Shown one piece after another: positions 45,201 through 56,900 of a stretch of DNA of 64,000 nt. Every line of letters starts with the position of its first letter. Within the stretch, counting starts at the first letter, position 1. Made by a program: the position numbers and the translations under genes. The notes beneath the pieces were generated by a model. The model made no database searches and was not told where the DNA came from. It saw only the letters and a list, made by a program, of their open reading frames with translations. This DNA comes from Ectocarpus siliculosus (lineage: Eukaryota; Sar; Phaeophyceae; Ectocarpales; Ectocarpaceae): the NCBI GenBank assembly GCA_000310025.1, contig FN649732.1, forward strand, positions 1,217,390 through 1,281,389, written 5' to 3'.

Positions 45201-48200
45201 CACGTGACCGCGTTAGCGTTGTCCAAGGTACCCTTAGTTCCTCATGCGGTTGTACCGCTGTCTTGTCTTGAATGGAGCGGTTTGTTTGTTGAGCTGGTGA
45301 ACTGGGTAGTAAACGTGCATGATTGGCCATGCGTTGGTGTTCGCGAAAATGATTACTTCGACGTCAGAAGCTTGGATTGATCGGTTTGATGTCGTGGATT
45401 CACTATTTCGGCTGGTCTGACGTAACTCAAGTACATCCTTTCTTTATTCTCTCTCTCCTCCCCTCCCCCCCCCCCTCTCTCCCTCTCTCTCTGGGTTCTT
45501 GATTCGTTCGTTTTTTGCCCGATTGGCTCATCGAGGTTTGCGTTTGCCCAATTTTGTACCGGCGTCGTAAAACCGTTTTCGGACTCCATTTTGACACAGA
45601 GCCTACGGCTAGGTGTAAGAGCTCCACTTAGGTTGACCCCTTTCATATCTATTTCGCTCTCTTTCGGCGTACAATCCGTGCCTCGTTGCCACAGGCGCTG
45701 CGCGTCCCTTTGTCGGCGTTGTCCTTCGGAGGCATCAAGGACAAGAGGGCCATCACCACGCAGGCAGGTTTCAACATGCCCCGTTTTGCTGTGCTGCTAT
45801 TCAGCCATCAGTTCATATCCACTGAGTTGCCACCGGCTTGAACGTTTTTTCGTGGCAAGATCATGGCATGTGCGGCAGACTGAGAGGGTAGAGAGGTCTC
45901 AGCGGAGATAACCCTTGTGCGTGACCCCGTGTTTTCCATAGTACCTGAGGGAGAGAGGCCAGATCGGTGTAGAGACTACTTATACACGATATGGAGGGAG
46001 CACAAGAAAACAGTTCGTGCCGCGGTAGACGGCCTTGTCGGTGCCTACACATGTTACTCTACTTCTACAGTGCCACAACTTTCCTTGGTTTCCTTTGCCT
46101 TGTGTTCGGTGCAGTGAATCGAAGGTATGTTTATTGGACCATGCCGTGTTCTGTTGTTGTTAGGGGGGGGGGGCTGTTGAGAAGCTCCACCAAGACTACG
46201 CTCACCGCCGGAGTGTTTTGTAAGCACCTTAGTCTAACATTGAATGGGTAGAACCCTCCAGTGTACTCGGAGAGCAATGCAGCATGGTTTTCGTTCATTG
46301 GCAGCAAAGCCGCACTTTTGGATGGAGGCCATCTATCGCGTTGAGCAGAGTACACCAACCACCAACGGACAAGAACAGCGTTTCACCCCTTTGGCTCCCA
46401 TCATACCAGAATGAGAAGGCGTCGACTTACATAAAGATAGTCATTCAGGTTGGCGAGAGCTTTGCCATGGCTGGTCGGAGGTGATCACGAGCCGTTGTTC
46501 CTCTTCCTGCACGAAGTACGGCCCTAATACGTGACCATTTCTTCTATGTTTTTTATATTATTTTTGGCCCTCGATTCTTTCGAGACAGGCGTGCATCGTG
46601 AAAGGGGTTCCGCCAAGAAAAATCCTGGAAATCAACGGCTCTATTCCCGGAGTTACCGTTGGCAACCTATCATACTGCGCTCGTGGCCTCAAGTGAGTAC
46701 AGGGCTATGGGGGATGAGCAGCGAGAGGCAGATGGCGTAACGACCTTTTGTTTTTGAGATTGATGTGTCTAGCCGAAGCAAATCACCGAAATCTACCCCA
46801 CTGTCATCGTCTGGATCACATAATCGCTTCTTGAAACTTCGGGCAGCAACCCTGCTTCCCTTCCCCTCTCCGTTCTTCGGTGTTTCAAATTCCGACGACC
46901 GCCCCGACACAGTTTGGGGGAACTGTCTGGCAACAAGTTTTCGGTCGTAGTGCGAGGCGTCATGGTGCCGGGGGCGGCTGTGAAGAGCTCCCTTGAGGAA
47001 GCATGCTCTAACGGTTTCATAAACTTCTATGGAACACAGAGGGTTGGGTCGCCGCTTGCCGCGGCTCGAGGACAGCCGCTTCCGTACCAGGCAAGGGATT
47101 CCGACCGTTTTTTTCGTTTTTGGGAAACAGTTTCATTCGTGAGAGCGCGCAATGAATCGTGTCATGAGTGATTAACACGAGGGGTGTCATTTTGTTTCGT
47201 TGCAATCATACCAATTACTGTTTTCGTTCTAGTGAAATGGCATCCAGACTTGTTTATTACCTTGCTAGGGCGTTGTATTGACGCCCCAACCTTTTAGGAG
47301 ACCAGTTTTGTCGGGCTTCCAGACGAACATTGAAGCCGGGTAGGCAACCAATATCGCCGCAGCCCCAAAATCCTGAAAGACACACCCGTGTCTCATGAGG
47401 CGGTGCAAAGTCCCATCTCTGAAGGCAGTACCACGAGAGACTCAACAGGAGCAACGATGACACGTCGTGATGACAGTTCGAGCAGCACGAGTGGACGGGG
47501 GACAATGGAATAAGTAACGGCAGCACAACTAGACCAGGAACCGACCGCTTAGTGTCGTGTTTTTTTTTTTTCTGATACTTCTTTCAGATCGGCAGACACG
47601 TTTTGGCCGGCGACTGGGAAGCAGCGGTGAAGAAAATTCTACAGCCCAGAGACAACGATCCACCCTTCCTGCACTCGGCCCTCGCTGAGTTTTTTGAGGG
47701 CAAGATCACCGCAAAAGATTGCGCAGCGCGCGTGAGGGGCCGAAAGTGAGAAGCATAGCTCCACATGAATGTAGCTGGGTTTGCGGCGCATGGTGTGTTG
47801 ACGATGACGGATACTAGTCGGTGTTGCTGTTTGCGATTGCCCGCTGATACCTTCCCAATTCCCGAGCCAAAGCCTAAACGAAGCCGCTTGCAAGATTGCT
47901 TTCGGCTTTCTGTCTGCCCTGCCTTGGCGTTCTGTGGTCATTTATGTTTTTTCGTCATTATCGCTACCGTATGATATGAACTGGCAGTCGCTGTCGTCAA
48001 CGAAAACCCATATCCCGTTAGAGGGGTCGACGTGGTGGTGAACTGTTCACCCCCTTTCATTTTCATCTGGCTAACCTTCGCAAGTATTGGTTCATGGGGA
48101 TAAAGGTGGTGTTGCATACCGTCTGTTTCACGGATGGTTTTTCCTTCCCTTGCCCCATGGGACTGTGCTCGTTGCCGGTCTCAACTCGTGGTCCGAAGAA

Positions 48201-50949
48201 GAACGCATCTTCCCGGGTGGAGAACGTATTTGTTTATTCGTACCTTTAGACTGTGACGGCGAGATTTTTCCTTCAAAGGGTACGGAGGAGATTCTGGAAA
48301 AGTAGAAGCAAAGCTAACGTTTTCTAAATCTGTACATACATCTGCCAACATGCCTCGTGCTGTTCGTTTCCCATCTACGGTAGCCGACTGTCCACGGAGC
48401 GATTAGTTCTGCAGGGCTTGGTTCGCTACGGCGCTTCCGCTTTCCAAGCCGCTATTCAGGTTTGCGGAGATTATTTTTAGCTGGCTTGGCTTACACTACG
48501 GTTTTGCCAAGCCGCTTTTACGGTCGAGCTTCAATGTCCGTTCAAAAGGGGCTCATTTTCGTCCTATTCGGGTGTGTACCAACGGCGAGACACCTACAAT
48601 CTCACGTGCTCTATTCCACTGGGAGCGATATTTTTTCCGGCCTGTGGGCGCTCGACGACTATCTGCGGGTTTTGATCGAGAACCCTTGTGCAAGGAGCAC
48701 TAGCCTCACTCTTTGCCTCCCGCCGATCGAAACAAAAAGTGCTACTATTCAGCAAGCACGCCTCCGGCGCGTAATTTCTTTGGCGGCACGAAGGACTAAC
48801 GATCTCCTGGTCTTCCCCTCGCCCCCCCACGCGCAGTGCGTCCCTTTTGGCATGCGCACGATGTGGGTGCACGCCTACCAGAGCCATGTTTGGAACTCCT
48901 TGGCCTGCGCGAGGATTCGCCTGCTCGGGTCTGAAGCGGTACCCGGCGACCTCGTACTCCCGGCCGACGTTTGCACCGCCACCGAGGAAATCGGGGAAAT
49001 GTCCCCTGCATTTACCGGTGCTGTGTCGGCTGGGACCGAGGATTCACTCCCATCTTCTTGTGCTGCAAGAGCGCCTGCTGCAAGAGAGGATGGCGAAACC
49101 GAGGAAACATGCCCCGGGAGGCACGTCAACGGACTGCTGTCCTCTACCACTGCTGCGGTCGGCGACGGTGCTAAGGGGAGCGGGCATGAGGCCGGGGATG
49201 GTCACACCGGTAGGGAATCTGCCGGCAGCAGTTCCGTTGCGAGTGGCAGAGGGAGAGGGCTGGTTACGGCCTTGACGAGTGAGACGATACAGGCGTTCGC
49301 GTCCGAGGGTGTGACACCTAGGGACTTGCTGCGACGAGTCGTCCTACCGCTGGCCGGAACATCGATTCAGTATCCCCTCCATCAGGTAGGATTGACCCAC
49401 AACAGTATTTACTGTCCCCACGACAGCATCTTCAGACAAGCACGCGTGCACCCCCTACGCGATCGCTAGAAGTTGGAGCTCCAAAACGGTGGGACGTTGA
49501 GTCTAATTGGTTTCGTCAACAAACTAACCGACCCTCGCTTGTACTCGCCAGCCTCGGACCGTAGAAGACTGTAGTTATGAGGCTGAAAGTGCCCTGCTTG
49601 GCGCCACCTGTATGTCTCCCACCGTGTAGAGCAACTACAATCGTCGCGATTCGCCTCTATACGAAGATTTTTGCTGGCACGAGCTTGACTACTGTGTTGA
49701 GGCACTTGCCAGCGTGCGTCTCACGGTTCGGTTCCGATCCTCTGTGTCGGCCGTGCGTCGATCAGGTCCGCACACCAGCCGGATCGTCGCTATTATTTCC
49801 AGGCGAACACCCCAGCTTTAGCCCCCAGCATACTTTCCCCCGCCGGTCCCCGCGCATTTCCGCGCCCCGAAAAGTGTAGTATTTCGCCCCGGAATAAAGA
49901 GAAACCTTGACCCCTCCCTCTCCGCTCTGGAGACCGAACAAGTGCCCGCTGACTTCCTACCAAAGCCGCACCTTGTGCTCTTCGTTTCGACGGGATGTTC
50001 GTGCATATCTCTTTCTTTCTCAACCGGTAGGGCGCGGCAAGCAGCGCAAGTATTGTAGGTGGGCCGTCTACCATTACCACTATTGGCGGCGAGCTTTCAT
50101 CGTGTGCTTCCTAGTCTTGAGCACTCCGGCTCCAACGGCAACATAAACCCCGCCTGCCCTACCCGGCCGACGAACCGCAAGCAGATCGGAAGCATGTACC
50201 GGCAACGGCTCCAGGAAGATGGTGTCGATCCTCTCATGTGGCCGGCACCAACACCACCCTTCAAAACACATTTTCCTCGACTGCCTGACGGGACAACACG
50301 TGCGACAGCAATTGACGCGGCGGGGTTAACGGCATCCCAAGCACCTCTGACCGGTGCCCCTTGCCTGTCGCGGGGGATAGGAGGTGATGTTGGCGGCAGG
50401 GACAGCACGGCGGCGGAAACCGTGACGGTGGCGACTGAGGAGGCGGTCGCGTCCTCTACGCTAGTACCAAGGGGCGCCTACCGCCGGCTGCTGTGCGTGC
50501 CTGTGGATTCGTCTTGGGAAGCGGTGGCTCCGTTAACGAAAGCCGACGATCCAGAAGAGGTTCGAATCAAACGGTCGTCCATGTCTGGCCGCGGCCAACC
50601 AAACGGGACCACCCCTCCAGGTGATGCGGCTACTGCGCCTGGTGATAAAGGGAGAGTACCATTAAAAGACGGGCATAGTGATGGCTCGCAAGTATCGGGG
50701 GATGGTGGGCAATCGGGAGGGTTTGCAAAGGATAGAGGCGGGGCAGATCTTAAGGCTGCGTCTGCCAACGACGTGTTGACCGACGTTCGCCTCACGTTCA
50801 CACTGCCCCCCGGCAGCTTCGCGACCATGTGTCTTAGGGAAGTAATGAAGAGGAATGATGATGTTGGTTGGGGGTCACGGGGTGCAATGGAGGAACCACA
50901 GGAGGAGGGGGGGGTTGCGGACACCATTGCGGTGGACAGGACGTTGTAG
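42237..50949 (+). CDS. TruD/Pus7-family tRNA pseudouridine synthase
   Basis: Thirteen exons join in phase to 1019 residues: 42237-42344, 42908-43483, 43651-43763, 44017-44120, 44606-44759, 45122-45227, 45695-45763, 46589-46692, 46913-47090, 47588-47745, 48384-48459, 48837-49385 and 50185-50949 (TAG). The enzyme isomerises uridine to pseudouridine in RNA. Family marks in order are DFLVNEID near residue 35, GGIKDKRAITTQ with the catalytic Asp403, GVTVGNLSYC...LGELSGNKFSVVVRG, GFINFYGTQRVG, IGRHVLAGDWEAAVKKIL, RLVLQGLVRYGASAFQAAIQ, MWVHAYQSHVWN, GDLVLP, VVLPLAG, GAYRRLLCVP, and LTFTLPPGSFATMCLREVMK at the end. Low-complexity insertions (exon 2, exon 12, exon 13) make it longer than the human protein. 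Introns after 45763 and 47090 start with GC. A VHRA..E.FP segment occurs twice (exons 2-3 and 4-5). The exact start of exon 13 could shift by one codon. Confidence 0.93.
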
Positions 50950-51442
50950 GGTTAGATTCCGTGATTCTCTTGGCTGCGCCAACGGACGTCAGGAATCATG
51001 ACACGGGCAAGCTTGCCAAGGCTCGGGGAGCAGTCTGCCTGTCAGAGTTGCGTCGTTCAGGTTCACTAACGTATTTTCTAGAAGCTGCAGCTGCGAGATG
51101 AAAATCTTCACGGATTCCGAGAGATTGCGAGGGGTGCGGTGTCTTCTCTCCCTTACGGCACGTACTTCGTTCCGAGTATTCGACACCGGCGAAAGTTGAT
51201 GCGGTAGTGCCGCAACAAAACCAGTTTCCTTATTGTTCAACATCGGGTGGTGCCGCCGATTCTGATTGCGCCAAGAAACCTTGGCGATGAGTATTTTCAG
51301 CCAACGTGAAGACGTCACACTTTGATCGAGAAGGGTAGCGACCCCTTTCTCTCTGTCTCGTGTGCCGAGATGCCATGCACCATGACCGGCAACACAGCAG
51401 TATGTCCCCATGAACATCGCAGGCACCCAAACGAAGCCGGTC
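50950..51442. other. Intergenic region
   Basis: This is the 3' flank of the pseudouridine synthase gene. No coding exon, RNA gene or repeat is recognised. Confidence 0.5.
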
Positions 51443-51752
51443 GCCCCGATGGTCTAATTGGCATCCTCGCAACCTTCTAGAGGTCAGGTCAGGGGTTCGA
51501 ATCCCGGCGTAAGCGAGCTTTTCTTGCAAAGTGAGTTTTTCTCTCGCTTCCGCTCCTGGTCTATAGTGGATAGCGCTAGTTCGCGTGTACACAGAGGGAA
51601 GAGAGTGCTGAACTCTTCTCGCATTAAAAATCGAAGGCAAAGTACATCAGAAGGGAAGGGTAGAGAGGGGCTCTTCTGTGTGACCACAGGTTGGAGTAAA
51701 CGGCACTAGTGCTGTGAGGGCTGATTTGAAGTGAAGAAAAAAAAAAAAAAAA
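51443..51752 (+). mobile_element. tRNA-derived SINE-like element with poly-A tail
   Basis: The 5' 73 bases look like a tRNA: an A box (TGGTCTAATTGG at 51450) and a near-perfect B box (GGTTCGAATCC at 51494). The stems are decayed: three of five pairs remain in the anticodon and T stems, and the acceptor ends do not pair. The loop where an anticodon would be reads TTCTAGA (CTA). About 230 bases later the sequence ends in an A16 run (51737-51752). An internal pol III promoter, a non-tRNA body and a poly-A tail are the standard SINE layout. No target-site duplication was found, so the borders are approximate. A plain tRNA pseudogene is the alternative. Confidence 0.5.
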
Positions 51753-52007
51753 CTTGCACAAATCTCAAGGTTCTTTCTATATCCTCCGACGGAGAATAGG
51801 TAGGAAAACACAGCACCGCTCCCCCACAAAAGTCGCTCGGATGCAGCCACGAAAACAAGAGGGCGCAAGTAGAACACGTGACAAGCTTGCGGTCGAGTGA
51901 TCGTGGGTTAGACCTTGGCCCTTACGCCACATTCCCTGTTGTGTGTTCTCGTGAGGTTCCAACATTTTCCCCGGAATTGCCCGAGAACATATTCGGCAAT
52001 TTTTTAT

Positions 52008-52117
52008 TGCTGTCTGGCCAGCTTTGCGCGCTCGTGCTCTCCAGAGATGTTGCTACCTTGCCTGCTGTCTGGCCAGCTTTGTGCGCTCGTGTTCTCCAGA
52101 GATGTTGCAACCTTGCC
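52008..52117. repeat. 55-bp tandem duplication
   Basis: The units at 52008-52062 and 52063-52117 begin TGCTGTCTGGCCAGCTTTG and end ACCTTGCC, and differ at three positions. The high identity indicates a recent event. No gene overlaps it. Confidence 0.9.
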
Positions 52118-52559
52118 CGAACTGTTGCCATCCCAACGCTGGGTCAATCTAATCTCGTGTCCAGGGGCTTGCATAGCCCTGGTTCCGCAGCGACAGGCGT
52201 AGTTGGCGGTGTTCGGGGTGGTCGTTCTGCCCCGCCGAACCGAAGAGGCCGTGCTGAAGGAGATACTGGGGAATACCGTGCGTGCGTAAAATACCTGTTG
52301 TTCTGGCCCCCTCCTTGGGGGCTAATCTGGACGAGTTAACCCTTCTATCCAGAATGTTACGAGAGGCGCAATCGGTATGAGCGTAATCAACAGCTGAGTA
52401 GGATGTCTCTAACTGGCGCGGTTTAACGAATACAAGCGACTGGGGCACGAACACAACACTGAAAACGTGTGAAACTCGCACCAAAACACAAAACCAACTC
52501 GAGCTACTCTGGCTTGCGAAACCGCTGAAGACCCCAGTCACTACACAATACGAAGCTGA

Positions 52560-53540
52560 CGGTCCGATGGTCAACATTGCAGCACGCGGCCGAAACTCGT
52601 ACCATGAGCTTTGTCAATCTCACACCAGGCAAAAAGGGCTTTGAGTGTGAAGCAGACGAGTGCAAAGCAGATAAACCAATCCCGACGAAAAAAAACAGAA
52701 AAAAAACAGTCCCACAGGATACGTGCACGACGGCAAGCCCGATGATTTCGTAATGTCACACCAGGCTCACAAGGGCTACAACTGTGAAACAGGACAAAGC
52801 AGAGAAACCAACCAATTCTTCGGGTTCAAATCTTGATCCCGACGAATAAAACCAGACAGATATAGTTCCACAGGATACATGCCCCACGGCAAGCCCTAAC
52901 TTTTCGCATTCTCACGCCAGGCTTAAAAGGGCCATGACTGTGAAGCAGAAGGACAAACGTACATTATACAAGTACAATCACAAGTTTGGGTTCCTCGTTA
53001 ACCGGACGAAAAACAGCGGACAGAGATAGTCCCACCGGATACGTGCACCACGGCAAGCCCGATATTCTTGCATTCTCACACCAGGCTTAAAAGGGCTTTA
53101 GCTGTGAAAGGATAAAGCAGAGCAGAGAAAATCACCAACTTTGGATTCAGTAATTGATCCCGACGAAAACAAGCAGACAGAGATAGCCCCACAGTATACG
53201 TGCACCACGGCAATTCCGATGTTCATGCAATCTCACACCAGGCTGAAAAGGGCAATAACTGTGAAAGGATAAAGCAGAGACAATCACCAACTTTGGATTC
53301 AGTAACTGATCCCTACGAATAAAGGCAGAGATAGTTCCACGGGATACATGCCACGCGGCAAGCCCGATATTTTCGTAATGTCACACCAGGCTCAAACGGG
53401 CGATCACTGATCACTGTGAAACAGAAGGACAAAGTAGATACAATCACAAGTTTGGGTTCAACTCTTGATCCCGACCAATACAAGCAGACAGAAGTAATCC
53501 CATAGGATACGTGCACCGCAGCAAGCCATATTTTCTACTC
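52560..53540. repeat. Tandem array of about 160-bp units
   Basis: About six or seven imperfect units each carry the words CCACAGGATACGTGCAC, ACGGCAAGCCCGAT, TCACACCAGGCT, AAGGGC, AACTGTGAA and TTGATCCCGACGAA, in the same order. The GGATACGTGCAC word starts near 52713, 52871, 53033, 53191, 53338 and 53501, giving spacings of 147-163 bp. The first unit, from about 52560, is the most diverged. No long frame is conserved between units, so a satellite is more likely than a coding repeat. Confidence 0.8.
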
Positions 53541-53993
53541 CCCAATTGAACATGCGACGGTGGTCCCCAATATACTCTGATAGTCGCTTGCTTAGCCCGC
53601 TTTCGTATTTCGTTTAGTTTCATGCACATCGAAATGTTGATGACCACAATCGATAAAGTACGGTTTACGATAGGATCGAGTAATGTACAGGTGGAGACTT
53701 AACATATATGTATGACCGCCTACGGCAGGATGGACAGTAAAATACTCGAACCGGACAGGAAAACATTCAAACCGGACCGTAAAACATTCGAAATCACGCA
53801 GTGAAACATGCAAATCGGAAACAATCGATACACGAAGAAATCGGCGAAGGTTGAGAATAACCGCTGCGTCCGCTGTTGCCGCCGACACCACCGCTATTCC
53901 CGCCGCACCTTTTCCAGCGACGGTGGCGACCCACTTCCTTACCCTTGAAGGTTGGTCTGTTTTCATGGTGGGATACCCTTCGGAAACACGTTC

Positions 53994-56900
53994 CTACTCG
54001 GGGCTGCTGTTATTGCTGCTGTTGCTGCTGATGCTGATGCTGACACCGCGCTGGCCGTAGTTCGGGAGGCCGCCATCGACAGTGGTCAATAAAATGGTGT
54101 CCTCGTCAACGCTGCTGGCCCTCCGCAAGGTCCCCACCACCCTGTCCTGCGAGGGGTCCCCTGCCAGCAGGTGTGATGAAGCCTGGCGCATGGGCTGGCG
54201 TGGACCCGTTCCGCCGCTGTTGCCACGCACAAATCCTAGTAGTCGACGCATGGATTCCCCAAGGGGATCATCCGCAGGCGTTGAGTCGGACAACTGTCCA
54301 ACCCTGTCTCTTTGCTCAAGTTGAAGGAACCTGAGGTAGGGTTCAAGAGAATCACACTTTAGATGGTGGGGGGGGTGATAGTCGCATCATATCTTTTCAA
54401 CCATTGGAGCACAACAACAATCGGATCGCTCGGAACAGCAGCGTGGAAACCAACGATGTTGAAACCAATGACGAAGGCGTGAGGGAAAGAACAACTACAG
54501 TTGGTCCTTCGTCAGCCAAAATTGGATCAGCCACCCTAGACAATTCTTCGCATCCTCGAAGCGCGAGGGCTTCGGTTCTCTGCAAGATGTGCATGCACGA
54601 GTACCCCTACGCCCCAAAATTTGGAGGATCCTTTCCAAAAGAGCAAAGTCACTCAAAACATCCGGGCACATATCCCAGCTACATATGCATGCGATGAGCG
54701 TGGTACGTTTCGGTCGAATTTTACAAAGGGCGGCCACCATCTGACGAAGCCGAGGTCTGCGAACGATTCTATACCTCTGTAGACACAACAACGCGCAGTC
54801 TTCAGCAACGCTTGCGGGGTAAACACGTAATATTATTATGGATGCACGGTTTTGAACAATGCTGTACAGAACCGAACTGCTGCGAAAACCTCTACAGCGT
54901 AACACCGGGAAGTTTCATCCACACAAAAATCTGACAATTATACGAGGCCGCTGCCCTCACCGCTTGATGACGTCATCCTTCTCGATCATCTTGACGGAAG
55001 ACGCCAGCCTGACCCTGTACTGAGCCCCGTTAGGCTTGCTGGTGGTCCGGTGGTCCTCCACCTCCTCGCTCTGGTCGTGCGCGTGTTGCTCTGCGCGGTG
55101 GGCGGAGGATGGGGCAGCGTTTCGAGTTGGCTTCCGTAGCATCTGACATTGGCGAATGAACGTGTTTTATCGTGCGGGATGCGGAGAGTACTTATCTAGC
55201 GAAAATGACAGGTTTGCGTTTGGTAGTGGGAAGGGGTTCTCACCTAGGAAGTTCATCTTCTCCGCGTGCCTCGTGCGCCTCGCTGTCCACTGAATGATGA
55301 AATTTTCCAGCACAACCGCGATGACCAACTGACACATACACGCCGACGAACGCACACAAAGCATGTTACAAGCAAGCATCGGTACAACATAAACATCGTC
55401 AAACCCGTTAGGTAGAACTTTGCTTCAAGTCTCACCAATGGTGATGATATGCAATCCTGCGCAATAGGCTGTCATGTTCGAGAGGAGAAAAGAACTTCAG
55501 TAAGTACACGCCCACCGGAAGGAATCGATTGACTTTTTTCCCGTCCCTCCCTGCCGTCGTCCAGGAAGTCACAAGCCCGTGACAATCAGTTAAGGCAATT
55601 AAGGCGTGTATTTGAGGTCCTGGAATCAAGAAAGAAACGAAAAGAGAGCTGACCATAGACAAAAAATGCCTTAAAAGCAAGACACAAACTTACGACCAGT
55701 GCTATAAAAACGCCATCATGCCGATGTTTATCCCAACATGGTTGGGGTACGTAATATGAAGCACACACACATACACCGGGGTGAATCATCACCGGACACC
55801 TCGCATGCTCCGTAAACATCCCATTTACACCAGAACAATACACCACTTGACATGTCATGTCAGGTACCGATGGTAAATCTAGCACATTCCGTCCGGTCCA
55901 CGTGTCACCGCGCTCACGTTTAGGATCACGAGCACGCCGAGCACATAGAAGGCCACGAAGAACCATCGGTTCCACTTGTTGTCGCCGCTAGCTTTGACGA
56001 AGACATCCACAAACACGAACCTAACGACGAGAGTTGAACGACAACAAGGTGAGCAGAGTAGTGCCGAAGACCACAACAATCACACGAGGGTCAACTTTCG
56101 GGTTGCGTTTGTTCAGGAGCATCACCGACACGAACAACTTGGACTACGCGAACCTGCACACGACGGTACAACAATCCGAGGACAAACACAACAAAGGAGG
56201 GAGGCCTGCATCTCAGCTAAGGGCGGCAGGACACATTCGTTGATCCTGATTGTGATGTTTCGTTGTGTATTGTACGTTAGTTAGACGATACGATCACACG
56301 TCGTAGTCCGGATGAAAAGGCAAAGCTTGAGCAACACGAGAGAGAGAGAGATTTGTACCATGCTACGTAAAGGTGGACATCATGTGAAACACGTTTCCAG
56401 GCCACCCGTCTACCTCGATGCACCATCATCGCCATAAATATGCCGTGGTCAGCCATATATAGTGCAGAGGAACAAACGAGGCCTACCCATGTAAACAACT
56501 AAACAATACCAGTCTTATCTCGACGCTTGGTACGAAACAATTTCCTGTAGCAAAACAACCCCGAAGTTTCTGTGCTGCACACGTCAAAATAGTGCTGAAA
56601 AGGCGTCTCGCGTTTCCGAGCAACTGTTGAACTTCGTATGCATACAATGGCGTTCACTCACCAGTTGTTCAAAACCAGAAGGCAGAAGAGAGTCCCCATC
56701 CCGCTCGGCATGTCTGAAGCAATAGGCGGTGTCATGTGCCATCCAGCGGCGCACAGATAGATCCAGGACAGCACATTTTCAAAAGCAGAAACGTCGGGAA
56801 TCAGTAGTCACGAACGGAATTTACTGATTTTCTTATGGTGCCGTCAACAATATGGGCGTGTGCTCGTCAAAACATAGTTGGAAAAGCGCACATCGGGTCA

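Noticed and set aside
48462-48836. 5' extension of the synthase exon that begins at 48837
   Set aside because: The frame is open upstream, but family alignment (AIQ|CVPFGMRTMWVHAYQS) requires splicing from 48459 to 48837.
51443-51515. Functional tRNA gene with CTA anticodon
   Set aside because: Acceptor arms do not pair, and two stems keep only three pairs. Only the pol III boxes are good, so a tRNA-derived repeat is more likely.
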